Below, piece by piece: positions 50,330 to 62,227 of a stretch of DNA of 64,000 bases. A model generated the notes under the pieces. It was not told the origin of the DNA. It did not search any database and worked only from the letters and a program-made list of their open reading frames with translations. The stretch's first letter is position 1. Every line of letters starts with the position of its first letter. The translations under genes and the position numbers were made by a program. Source of the stretch: Anagrus nilaparvatae (lineage: Eukaryota; Arthropoda; Insecta; Hymenoptera; Mymaridae); NCBI GenBank assembly GCA_022575985.1, contig JAKSXM010000288.1, positions 4,739,501-4,803,500 of the forward strand, in the 5' to 3' direction.

Positions 50330-53300
50330 TGAAAGAAAATTAAATCTTGATTACTTTAAATCTTTAAAACTTGATATTTTATTAAAAAGTTTGTTGAATA
50401 ATTTTCTTTTGTTTTAAATAATTAATTGTGTAACCTTTTATCTATTTTTTTGCCTTGCTTTTAGATAATCAATTTTTTTCTTCTTTTCTCATCAGAAAAT
50501 TATAATTAACTATTTTTTTTATGGAAAATTGGTTATATTGGAGAGATTTTAATAATTTGTTTACCGCAACAAGTAATTTTGTGGTGGCTTTTTAAAGGAG
50601 ATTTTTGGGGTGAGTTGGGTCACTTGTTTGATTTTTCTTGGTAAAGGAATTTTATTGTCTAAAGCCTTCTTTAAATTTTTATTTTATAAAATTTATATAA
50701 AAAAATAATATATAAAATAACACGTTTGAAGATAATACGAAATGTATCACGGTGACAGAAATCGTGACTGGTGCTTACAGCCAAGGTAGCAATTTCCTTC
50801 CCATGAATGACAGACAACATTTTGTTATCAAGATCAAGGTGCCTTTTCAAACGAAATAAAAGCAGGTCAACAAAAAAATATATACAAATTTTATTCAAAT
50901 GATTTTAGTGATTGAAATGTTCACGGAACTGCAAAAAAGTCAGTAAAATAAATAAATCGACAAATTTTAATCAAATATTAAAACAAAACCAAACAACTTA
51001 GACAAAACTTTCCCTTGTACGACATTAACTAAACTAAAATTAAGTCATAAACCCTAAAATGATTTAAAATTTAATGAGGTTTTAAAAACCTCAAAAACAC
51101 AGAACAGAATAATTCTCTTCATATATATTTACGTCTATATCTCTTTATAAAGTCTCAAAAGTTACAAATAGTCTGCAGACATATTTAAATACCTGACAGT
51201 ACAAATATACAGAAAAAGGGAAACTTGAAGAGGTTTATAATAAAACACAGTATCCTTTTTTGTGGTTTTTCTTAAACATCCTTAATACACACACACACAA
51301 CAATCTCTTCATTTAAATTTTGATAAATAAATAATTTTTTTTAAATTAAATTTTGTTATTTTCTGTGGTTTTAAAAAAGATTATAATTTTGAATTATTTA
51401 ATCTATGCATTTTATTTACACGAGTCCTTATTTAACGTACAATAAAATCTTTTAAGTACACAAGAGGAAATTTGTCATCAGTTGAAACAACAATAATCGT
51501 TTTAAAAATGTATTTACCTACTTTTAAAAGAAGAAAAAATTATTGTCACCCAATTTTTTGATAAAGTGCATATTGTGTACGTTATTTTTCAAGAAGCTTA
51601 TATGTTTCCCTTTTTTATTCTAATAGATCATATTCCCAAAGTGCATACTTTACATTGGCACGTGTCACATCATTTATATTTCTTTATAAAAAATTATTTG
51701 TCAAAAAAAAATAAGTTTTCAAAAAATATCACGTTTCTTTTGTTAATGTAATTATTTTTTCAGAGATTCTTTTTTTATTTTTGGATATACATGGCCTAGT
51801 TTTTTTCATTTTCTTAATGGAAACTACTATAAAAGCACTTTGTGTATTTTTTTTTTTTTTTTTTATAGACCTAAACTCTTAAAAAAGATAAAAAAAAGAA
51901 AACACATACACGTGTCGAAAGAATCGATTGTCGAAACTCTTAAATAACAGGTATTGGTACGTTTTTCCTTATATATAAAACTAACACATTGAAAGTATTA
52001 AGTTTTCTTCTTCCTTGGTTTTTATTTTTTTCTTTACTCAAACTTTTTCCTCGATATATAAGTACAAGATAGATAGAAGTTTAGTTGGTTCTTCCCTTGA
52101 GAGATATAGGAATAAGAAAATTGTACTACTACTATAAGTAAGGTAACAGGGTTCAAACAAAAAGTTACTTTTTTTCTCGTCTAAACTTCATTTCGCAAAT
52201 ATTACCTTTTTTTTTATACATTTTCGACAGTCTCAGCACGTCACTTCATATTATGAACAATTTAACCTTTTCTTTAAAATCTTTATGAGCTTGTCGTTTT
52301 ATTTTCTTCTTCTGCTCTTATTTCTATATTATTGCCTTTTATTAGAAAATTTTTTGGTCTCTTTTTTTTTTATGACTTTTATCTTTTATTTAAGTTTAAT
52401 ATGAAATAAAATAGGGTTTTAATGTCTACTCTGAATTATGATATTAATTAAATGACATAAATTTATTTACATTACGTTAAAACAAAGGTTTTATGACATT
52501 AAATTAGTTTTTTTTTGTTTATTTAATATTTTAGGGTAAGGTTTTAGTAAATTCGGCGCCTGTTTTTTAAGTTTATAATATAAGAAACCCTAAAAATACT
52601 TACTTATTTTTAAAGGTATTTAATTTCATATTATATTATGTTAAAAGTTGTACTTTTTAAGGGTACTTCCGGCACTTACAGGATGAAAGATCAGTCAATT
52701 AACTTTCAGTACTTTAGTCATACGTGAAGAGTTTCCGGCGCCAGGATGTTACATTTTTTATGTTTTAAATACATAAATAATGAAAACTTATAAAAATTTA
52801 TTAATTTTACTTTTTTTTGTTGGAATTTTGTAATTTAGACTTCGAAGAATTCAATAATTAATTTTTATAAAAAAAAAAAAGGTTCTGTTGTTGTTAAGGT
52901 TCAATGAATTTTAATGAAATTTTTGGTGGTTTATGGTTTTTTTTTATTGAAAAAAAGGCTGTTTTATGCATTGCAATTATTTATTTCTTTATTAAATTTT
53001 TCAAATTAATGGTTATTGGAGTTTTGAGATATTTTGGTATTAATTTTACATATTGTATTGTTGTTGTTATTTTGTAAGGTAAATTTATGGACCAATATGG
53101 ACCAATATTTTTTGAATGTATTGTAAAGTTGAAGTTTAGTGTCAGAGGCTGTTAATAAAGTAACGTTACTAAAAGCTGAAAAATGCTAAATTAAACGTTT
53201 TTGAATTCAACTTTTATTTCCAATTATAAACCTTTTCAATAAACTTCACTTTGCAAATATTCTTCTCAAACATCAAAAAAAAAAAAGAACAATATTGAAA

Positions 53301-54062
53301 AAATCTATTTTATTGAAAAATAGTATCTAAAAATTTGTATAATTAAATAAAGAATACCAAAAAAAAAAAAAAACATGCTGTTGAGCATAAGTTAAAATTG
53401 AAACTCAATACACAAAAGGCATCTATTGATTAAAACTACATATTTCAAGAGAGAGAAGAAAACACAATGTTATATAGAAAACCACAAATTACTAAAATTC
53501 TTATAGTTCACTGTATATAATTCATTCCTTTGTATTCACCTGCCTTTGTGTTTTGACAGGTCAATCTTTAATAATTATTCCTTTGCATTTTTACCGAAAT
53601 GTCCATTTTTATACATAACGTAACCTCTTACTTATTATCCTTATATATAAAAAAACGATAAAATTTCAAGAGATGAATAAAAAAAGGTACTTTTCAACTT
53701 TTTTATACAGTTTGTTTGACATGTAATACGTTTTTTTATTATATTATTATTAAATACATATACGAACTATAATATTACAATACAGTTATGTATGTGCATA
53801 CTTCAAAAAATATGTATTCATATTACATAACCTATGATTTTTTAAAAATACATTTAAAATTTTTTTGGTATGTCTTATATAAAAGATAAATAAAATTAGA
53901 TACCAAATAATAATAAAAGTTTGAAAAAAAAGTTTGCAAAAAAGTAAAATAAGTTTTTTGTATGGAAAGAAATAATATTATACCATTAGATCAATATTAG
54001 ATGTTTTACAATATAAATTTATTAAAGTAAAAAGAGATAGATATATTATCATACTTAAACAA
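50330..54062. other. Intron, no gene confirmed
   Basis: AT-rich. About 50540-51080 is a G/T to A/C skew-switch domain like the foldback elements, with an unexplained complex core at 50730-50870. Around 52660-52760 is a GC-slightly-richer patch. Otherwise low complexity. Confidence 0.45.
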
Positions 54063-54083
54063 AGAGAGAGAGAGAGAGAGAGA
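54063..54083. repeat. (AG)n microsatellite
   Basis: Ten AG units. Confidence 0.9.
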
Positions 54084-54663
54084 TATTAAAGGCCATATGG
54101 AACTCTTTCTCTTTGTTTCTGAGTAAAAAAAAAAAATTAAAAGTACTATAGTAGGGATAAAGAGAGGTTATGTATGGTATATATAGAAACGAAAACTCTT
54201 CAACAAAGTGTCACATATTGCAACAGATGGAGAGCTGATAGAATGACACATACATTGATGATTTTCTTATATATGTATATTATTGATATAATACAAGAGA
54301 ATTTCACTATAACAAAGATACTATAAAACTTTACACTGATGATCGTTCAGAAAAAAATATAAACAAAAAAATTTTTTTTAAGAGTCAACTCGTTATATTT
54401 GTAAAGCCAATGACACTTTTTTTCTTTCATAAATGTAGTGTAAAGAAAAAATCTTTATGAACAGCCTCGAGACACACGTTTCAAGTTTTTATTAGATTGA
54501 CAACTTAACCTAAACATTTAGTTTGATTTGATTTGAAGCCTAATATTATTTAAAACTTAAAAATTTGTATATCTCTCTTATCACTTGTTATTTTTAAAGA
54601 AATTTCATTGACTCGTGTTTTATTTGAATTTAGATAAATATAAAGAGTTTGTATGATCAATAT

Positions 54664-54682
54664 TTTTCTCGAAAGAGAAAAG
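54664..54682 (-). repeat. Hairpin-word variant
   Basis: The reverse complement is CTTTTCTCTTTCGAGAAAA, with two differences from the consensus. The stem is intact. Confidence 0.45.
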
Positions 54683-55151
54683 TCTTTAAGAAACTATAAA
54701 AGTATCTTCAAAATTACAGTTTATTAGAAAGTATATTAATAATCATAATGCAAGTTAATTATATTTTATAAATAATCTTTAAAAAATAGAAATTTCAAAT
54801 GATACTCTGCCTTCCTTTGCATAGTCCAGTTTCAATAAACTTGCCCCTTTAAGAGCAATAAAGATCACATGTCTTAATTTCATTTACCTATTTCGGAATT
54901 AATGCTTGGTTATCTATGCAAGGTTATCTTTTCACACCTTTGTGGAGAAATAAATTTAGTTATAGAAGTTTCATTATATGACATAGAATAATTTACTGAA
55001 GTCAGCCAAAGGTTTATGTCATGACACATATCTGCGGATATCAAAACTTTCAGATTTTATACGGATTATTCAGGAACATTAGGAAAGATTTTATGAATAG
55101 AAGTCATGAAATCTTATTTCATATATCATTATATTTATACTAACAGGAGGA

Positions 55152-55170
55152 CATTTCTTTTGCGAGAAAA
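55152..55170 (+). repeat. Hairpin-word copy (CATTTCTTTTGCGAGAAAA)
   Basis: Identical core to the copy at 4446. Confidence 0.6.
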
Positions 55171-58100
55171 AAATCAGTTATTAAAATGTGCATTATTTCA
55201 AAGCTTGAAATTTTATCATAATTATTATGTTGCCATGTTGGTTTAAAATCTATTTTAAAATAAATTATTATTATTTATGCAGTACAGATTTATAATAAGA
55301 ATTTTATTGATTATATTACTAGAGTTATATAACCAGTATTTGCTACTGACAAAACTCGTAAACTGATTTCTAAAAGAGACTAAAACGATTCAATGAACAT
55401 TATAGTATTAATTTGATTTACACGAGATACGAAAGTTCATTATAACTCATGATTAACTGCACTACTCTATATCTACACTTTAAATATAGCAAACTTAAAA
55501 TCCATTAAAATTAACTTTTATATCTTTCGTTATCATTACTCTTAACCACAATTAAATTAAAGTTTATCTAAACTTATCAAAACTTTATGACATTATATAA
55601 TTATTTTGATTTAAAAGTTTCTCATTTTTATTTTTTTTTTTTATCAAATTTACAATAACTTTTTTTTAACAATAAAATTACAGTATATACCTACTTAAAA
55701 CGACGAGAAAATTATAACCTTTTAACATTTTGTACATACGGTGTCTTCACTGTATATTTCAAAGTTATATTACCACTCGTTACATTTTAATAGTATAACC
55801 ATGTTTTCCGTTGGTAATAACAATTTTAAGTTATATATATAAATTAAATGATATAAAATTTTATATAATAGACTTTTAGCAGTTTAATAGTATAACAAAA
55901 AATTTTCAATAATTCATAAATTTATTCTTTAGTTATGTAATGTCATATAAAAATATTAACCGCTTTAGCTTTTAATGTACTATATAGTACTAAAATTTTC
56001 GCAAAATACATAACAACATATGTATAACAATACACGAACATATAACAAAATTATGTCCATTTATATATATATAGAAACTTGTCGCAATTTGGCTGCATAA
56101 TTTGGTCGTTTAACAATAGTTTCGTAGAAAATACATATTATATATATCTTCAAAATATCAGAGGGTTGCGTGGGTGACGTTTTGGATATGAACACACACA
56201 TATATACAAATTTAGTACATAAACATCCGTATATACAGTCGACACAGCATGTAATTGCATAAATCGATAAAGCAGACGTCGAAGATTTCGATGAATTAAA
56301 CGGTTTAGGTTAAGTTTAACTAGCTGTAGAGTTGCTTGACCAGTTTAATATATGGTAAAAGGAAGTCTTTGCATTATTTAGATAAATAAGGGAAAATGTC
56401 GTTGAATATAATACCAGAGAGTATTTAGCATGCGGCTTGTCAAAGCTTTACTGCTATATATTATAATTTTATATATATTATAGCTCTTTCTTTTTCTAGT
56501 TAGGCTGATAATGCAATCTGAGCTTTTATTCTCTGTATATGAAGAGAAAATCTTCTGACGTGATATATTATTGTCGTTGTATTTATGAAATATTTTTTTG
56601 AAAATTATTTAATTGAATTTTAAACAGTTTTTTGTTTATTTTTTTTTAATTAAAATTTAATTTTTTTGCTTTTGTTAGTAGCAGTTTTTTGTTTGCGAAT
56701 ATTGTTAAATATTTTATTTTATTAAATTTTTCCTCGAATTTTTCTTTATTCCAGGAATTCTTTTAGTTTTAATAAAAATATCAATCAAATTAAAAGCTTA
56801 AATAAATTCTAGCTACTGAAATTGAAGAGTAATTAGAATTTTCCTGGAAAAATAATTTATTGTTACGAAAAATTAATTAAATTACTTTTCAAAAATTATT
56901 TTCATAAATTCAAATTCAAAATTTAAAAATTTGCAAGAATAAAAAAAGTGTACAAACTTTGTACATATTCATATTCATGGAAAAAAAAACGTAATATTTT
57001 TTTATAGTGAAAAATAAATATTTTCATGAAACATACAAAGAGTATAAAGGTCTCGTATTTTTTTTTCTTATATATTGCTTTGACTTTCAAGTATTATAGA
57101 AAAGAGCACGCTCTTTTTTTATATGAATCTGCATATAAATTTATTCGTTCGAACACGCGCTCGCGCGTATTTAAAAAAAAAAAAAGCGTCTCTTATATTA
57201 CAAAAAAAGCATAAATATTAAAGATTTTAAAAAAAGTATGTAAGTTTTTTTGACATGTTATTTTAACGATATTAAATATCAATATTCTTGTGGTTTTTTG
57301 ACACTAAAAATAATTTGGTTAAAAAAATTTTTTTTTTGTATGGAATGAAAAGAAGAAAAAATCTTATAAGTACACATAAAAGTTGAATCTTTTTTGTAAA
57401 CATAGATTTTATTGAAATTCGAGCCTTTTTTATTAATCCAAAAAGGAAAAACGAGCTTTTCTTTCTGTAAAGATAAAATTTCTTTTTTTCCTTTTTAATT
57501 AAATATCTAAAATCGACAATTCAAAGAAAATTTCCTCCTTTTTATATACCAAGTATGATCTGTCATCCAAAAAAAAAGTAAATACATAAAAGGAAATGCG
57601 TAATTAGATGCGTTCTCCTTCTCTATTTCGCATATAAAAGCTTATTATAAAAATATATTTTTTTAAAAGGGATTTATTTAAATTTTTAGGTTTTTTTTAC
57701 TTATTTATAATGAAAAATAAACTTATTTTTTTTTGAAAGTTAAAAAGAGTGATTAAATATTACGTAAAATGTATTTTTTTTTTCTAATAAAATGTAAATA
57801 TTGTCACTAAATAAATATTTGATGTTCGTGTTTTATTTGTGTAAATAAAGCGTTTTTAATATTAAAAAAAATGATTAATGGAGAATTTCTGAAGAATTTT
57901 TTTAAAAGGTCATTAAAATTACGTTTTTTGTCGTTAATAGATAAAATGTTTATCTTGAAATTCAATAAACTTTTAAATTTAAAAAATACTGAAACCATTA
58001 AATTTAGTATTATACAACAAACCATCATTTACTTTACAAATATCAAAGTCACCCAAACAAACCAAAAAAACGTTCTAGGATTAAAAAACAACACAAAACA

Positions 58101-59177
58101 GTGTACATTCGCCTAACAGGTTATTTTTCTCCGTAATTATATTTCTATTTCACCCAAAATAAAAAATTGCAATTTACTTTTTTTCCAAACCTCAAAAAAA
58201 AAAAAAATTCGATTGAATTTAGTGTAGGATAGAAAAAAAAGATATAGAATTTATTTTTTAGCAATAAAGTGCATTGGCCTTTTCATCCTATAGAAAAAAG
58301 AGGCACTTTATAAAATTGGATTTAACTATTACAAGAATGAAATTTTTTTTTTTCTCAAAAATTGATTATTTTTTAGGATGATTCACCTGTATAAATATTT
58401 TTTTTATAAATTTCTTATTTATCTATATCATGATTTATTATTTTCATTATCTTTTATTTCCGATTAGGAGGAAGCAAAAAAAAAATGTTTAAAAAAAACC
58501 AGATATACAAGAAATTATTAAAGATAAATCAGTAGTTGTATTTTTACAACTGATAAATTATTTGCATTGGTTATCTTGACATTTGAATTCCTGTTTTCTA
58601 AAAATTAAATAACAATATTCCCTCCGCAAAAGAGTGTGTAACTACAAATTATAAAGCAAATTTTTTAAAAGAAGAGCAGGTGTAAATTAAACACTCTTTT
58701 TTTGCATGTTTGTTAGAGCATGTAAGTTATAATTTACTCTTTATTTAATGACAAACTCCTTTTATCGTAATAACTGCACACGAAAAACAAATTTTTTTTT
58801 TTTTTAATTAATTAAAATTTACATAAAATGTGATTATAAATTAATGAATAATTAAATAAATATGAGAGAAAATGTCGAACATATTTAATGAATATTATTA
58901 CAAAGAGCTTTGTAATTATTGGGTCAAATAGTAATTTGTTGTTATTATTATTTAAAACAGAAGCATATAGCTTTGTGTATTATATTTTTAGCTTTTTTCT
59001 CTCTTCGTTGATAATGCATTAATGATTTTTTATGTTATTAATTTTTTTTTTAGCAGATTTTATATTTTTTGAAATACAGGAAATTTAATGATGTTTATTG
59101 TAATATTTATTTGATAATTTTTTAATGTAAAAGTGATAAATGTATGTTGGATTTTAAATTTAATGAAATATTATTGC
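55171..59177. other. Intron, no gene
   Basis: AT-rich, with a slightly complex patch at about 56160-56310 and a CG-containing patch near 57150-57170. No coding signal. Confidence 0.45.
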
Positions 59178-59592
59178 TTTTTTTGGGGAGAGAATGGGGT
59201 GATTTGGATTTTTTGGGATTTTGGAGGTTTGGAAATTTGTTTCTACTATGTGAATACAAAAATACGTCAAAATTATTGAAAATTAGTACTGTAGCCGATT
59301 TTATTATGGGCGGAAATTAATTTTATTTTGAACGCAAAATTTAAAGAAACAGTTTGCAAATTACTTTAAAAAAATGATTAATCACTCAATGATTTTCGAT
59401 GCAACTTTTGGCAAAAGTTTTGCTACTTAATCAAAAAATCCATGTAAAAAAAATCTAATTTTTGCTAATTCCAAATAACAAACAAATCCTGGGATGAAGA
59501 ACTGTTAAAAAACCGTCGATTTATGATAAACCGGGAACCAAAATTTTCCAATAAATCTCAAATCACCCCAATCTTCCCAAAAAATTTAACCC
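59178..59592. mobile_element. Foldback/MITE-like element
   Basis: TGGGGTGATTTG at 59195-59206 and its perfect reverse complement at 59559-59570 lie within longer imperfect inverted ends (TTTTTTGGG(G/A)AGA and GATTT...TTGG). The interior is non-coding; the target duplication is unclear. Confidence 0.6.
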
Positions 59593-61104
59593 ATTAAAAA
59601 TAAAGTACACAAAAAAACATAATGAAAAAATATTTATTAAAACTCGTTTATTTTTATCAAAAAAAAAAATTCTAAAAGCATATCCACATTAAAAGTACTT
59701 AAAAAAAGTAAAATATTAATTTAACCTTTCATCATCACAATATATTTAAAAACAAGAATTTCCGGGTTTTTAAAAATCTCTCTCTCTCAAAAAATATTTA
59801 TTAGACATGGTTCATCACTTTATGACGAAAGATTTCATAAAAAAATTTTTTTTTCGAAAAGTAGACAGATTAAATTAGTCTCATAAAAATTTTTTTATAT
59901 TATCCAGATGTCGGATTTTTTATTTCATTTCGCACGCACTTATGATAAATTTTTATATTTATTTGCTTTAATTATTATTCTTTGAATTTTTAATGATTGA
60001 TAAGACTATTTTTATTTAGTATTTAATTTTTTTTATCTAATTTTTTTGAAGAAAAAACGACGAATAAAAATAGTTTTTATCAACAAAAGTTTTTTATGTT
60101 ATATGGAAGAATTTTTGTTTTCTTTTTTTTTGATAATAACTAGTTTTTTATTGTACAATAAAATGTAAGAAAGAGAAAGAAAATAAAAATTCGATAGAAA
60201 TAAAATGCCATAAAGTGATTTTTATTGTCATTTTAGTTTCAAAAATTCCATTTTACAAATTTTTAAAAAAAATTCACCAAAAAATATTTTAGCAACATTG
60301 GCTTTGAATTTTTAAAAATTTAACAAGCCTCTATTTTTATTAAAATAATAAAAAAGAAAACACACATTAAACGTAAAACAAAAGGAAGATTTTTTTTATT
60401 TTAACGGAACAAACGACACTACAAACAGTCAACCCTTGAAAGTTAACTCATCTCTTTTTTTTTATCTCGTTTTGTAATAACAAAAAGAAAAAATGGTTAC
60501 GTAAAACAAAGAAGGTTTTAAAGACTCAAAAAAAAAAAACACTATAACTGTAAATACACCACTCTTATTCATTAGTGAAAAAAACGGCTCTTTTTTAAAA
60601 AACAAGTAAAAGCGCGTCAATTTATTATGGAATAATGTAATAATTAAAAAACCACGAAAAAAAAAATGAAACGAAGAACATAAAAAAATTTTTTAAGAAA
60701 TAAACTCATAAGGGTCGATTGTTCTTTCCCGCAATTAACTCTTTATTGTTGTTTGAGCCTTTACTCGAGATTAGATCGACATTTTTTGTTGTTTTGTTTC
60801 GTTAAATAAGTGAATAATGTAAAGTACACTCGTACGATTAAATTGCGTTGTTTGTTTTTTGTTTATGTGAAATTTGTGAATTTTTGCAAAAAAGTAATTT
60901 GAGAAAGTAGAACGTATCTATTTTTCTATAAAAAATAGTAATCAATGAAATTTTTGCGAAGCCTCGAAGAGAAAATATCAGGGAAACATGAAAGTAAGTT
61001 TCTTTGTCGAAAGCTTTTATATATAACCTCGCAAGCTCCTTTTTTATCTTGATAGTTACGGAAAACAAAAGTATTCCAATGTAAAATCGATAAAGTCCTC
61101 TTAC
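59593..61104. other. Intron next to the N-terminal exon, no other gene
   Basis: AT-rich, ending in the GTAAGAG donor. Short open frames around 60838-61100 are low-complexity. Confidence 0.5.
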
Positions 61105-61610
61105 CTTGCATGTCTTCTCGGCAAGGGTGGAGGAACAGGATTATGATGATAACTATCCATCATTGCATAAGCTTCTCTATCTTGAGCTTCTTGTAATTGA
61201 TGTTTATCGTATGTACCTGGTGCACTACCAGTTTCTAAATGATCTAATCTTAATAATTCAGGCGGATCTCTTGGGGAATGTAATTCACAATGTGTTACGT
61301 GAAGAAGAGGTCTCAGCGCCGCCGAGGGGCCGAGGACCGTTTGACCCCGCGGCGGCGCCGCATCGTTTATTATCCTAGATAAACCTCCAGTTGAATTTAA
61401 TTCGCGGTTGTTACCGTTTAGAGGCTGCTGTTGTTGCTGGTCCTCGGACCAGACTTCGAACTCCCCAGCCGCCGAATAATCCCCGAAACCGCTCGTCGTG
61501 TTGCTGGTACTTACAACGCTACTGCCGCCCGAGGACGACGTCGTCCTTTTCCTCCTCTTTTTACGGGGTGAACTACTACTGACGCTTCGCGGTATTTTGG
61601 CCGCTTTATT
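61105..61610 (-). CDS. Ten-a: Teneurin (probable Ten-a), exon for the N-terminal cytoplasmic region; 5' boundary unresolved
   Basis: Teneurins are type II transmembrane cell-adhesion proteins used in synaptic partner matching and axon guidance. Read on the minus strand, a frame stays open for 168 codons from 61610 to a consensus donor (CAAG|GTAAGAG) at 61105/61104. Visible features in order are a Ser-rich start, a basic cluster RKKRRKR (61565-61545) that resembles the nuclear-localisation signal of teneurin intracellular domains, a short poly-Gln run, a conserved-looking segment with RDPPELLRLDHLETG, and a C-terminal PVPPPLPRR (SH3-ligand type; vertebrate teneurins bind CAP/ponsin through such motifs). 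The exon ends in phase 2. It is markedly GC-richer than its surroundings in its 5' half. A TAA at 61613-61611 closes the frame upstream and no ATG precedes the pair at 61163 and 61160. Translation must therefore enter by splicing (weak acceptors end just before 61604, 61584, 61578 or 61575) or start late at 61163/61160. Family assignment is firm; the Ten-a versus Ten-m choice is inference. Confidence 0.85.
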
Positions 61611-61825
61611 TTAACAGATCCTTTTTTTAATTCTTGTCACATAACTCGATTACACAGTAAATACAAGTTACTTTATTTTATTACAATAACAATTTTATTC
61701 ACTTATTTTGTTTTTATCAAATAAAAATAACACAAGCTCATCTATTGCTATTTTGTATTTTTGCACACACTCCGACGAGTCACGACGACACGATGTTTAA
61801 CGTCTGACCCGTGTGTCGCGGTTAC

Positions 61826-61929
61826 CTCGCAGGGACTGGTCGTACGTCGACCGCTAGAGAAGAGGCAAGCGAACTCTCGGGATTATACGCGGAGAAGAGA
61901 TCCTTTTGCGCACGCGCAAAATAGTTCAT
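61826..61929 (-). other. Candidate 5' exon or 5' UTR segment of the teneurin gene ending at a good donor
   Basis: On the minus strand an ATG at 61929 opens 34 codons plus two bases (starting MNYFARAQKDLFSAYNPESS) up to a consensus-like donor, GCGAG|GTAACC, with the exon end at 61826. It would end in phase 2. That is compatible with entering the downstream teneurin exon at 61584, 61578 or 61575, each beginning with one base before the teneurin frame. Those acceptors lack a pyrimidine tract, and a TATA-like run lies only about 15-25 bases upstream of the ATG. The segment may therefore be untranslated leader, or not an exon at all. Confidence 0.3.
61907..61918. promoter_or_regulatory. NRF-1 / Erect wing (Ewg) binding site
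   Basis: TGCGCACGCGCA matches the palindromic NRF-1 consensus YGCGCAYGCGCR at all 12 positions. NRF-1 sites lie mostly in core promoters, and the insect homologue Ewg regulates neuronal genes, which suits a teneurin promoter. Occupancy is inference. Confidence 0.55.
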
Positions 61930-61960
61930 GCACCCCCGCGCATTGCTATATATACAGATA

Positions 61961-62196
61961 TGCAACTATAATGTAATATATTATATATATACCTTTTAGG
62001 TCGAGTCCTGCGGGATTAATAGAAAAACGACCTCTGATGGTAACTTGAAGAAGGTTTATTTTCTATGTGCATTATGCATGTATTTGCAAGGATTAAAGAA
62101 GTGGGCGATTTCCTGTTATCAGTGTTATCTATATGGATGTGCAGAAAATTTTTGTGTTTGCTAAGTATATAGACATTTACTATGCATATATAATTC

Positions 62197-62227
<31 letters not shown>

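Larger units (their letters stand above)
5993..61104 (-). other. Ten-a: 55.1-kb intron of the teneurin gene
   Basis: The donor at 61104-61103 (GT of GTAAGAG) and the acceptor AG at 5994-5993 join exons whose phases fit exactly: two bases (AG) plus one base (G) make an Arg codon, giving PRRHAR followed by LPQQV. No intervening segment on the minus strand combines good splice sites with protein-like content, so direct splicing is the simplest reading. Alternative cassette exons cannot be excluded. The intron is extremely AT-rich and full of homopolymer A/T runs, microsatellites and small inverted-repeat transposons, which are listed separately. Confidence 0.8.
61770..61960 (-). promoter_or_regulatory. 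Candidate promoter / CpG-containing island upstream of the teneurin N-terminal exon
   Basis: About 190 bases with many CG dinucleotides stand out sharply from the AT-rich flanks. They include a TATATATA run (about 61945-61954), a perfect NRF-1-type palindrome (61907-61918) and several CG-rich words. The position, just upstream of the first recognised coding exon on the minus strand, fits a promoter. No initiator could be fixed. Confidence 0.45.

Noticed and set aside
61106..61582. Plus-strand open frames over 61106-61378 and 61391-61582
   Set aside because: They are shadows of the teneurin exon on the minus strand, produced by its GC-rich, stop-poor composition.
61761..61976. Plus-strand 71-codon frame across the GC island
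   Set aside because: It lies over the probable promoter, is rich in Arg/Thr as expected from CG-rich DNA, and has no recognisable domain.
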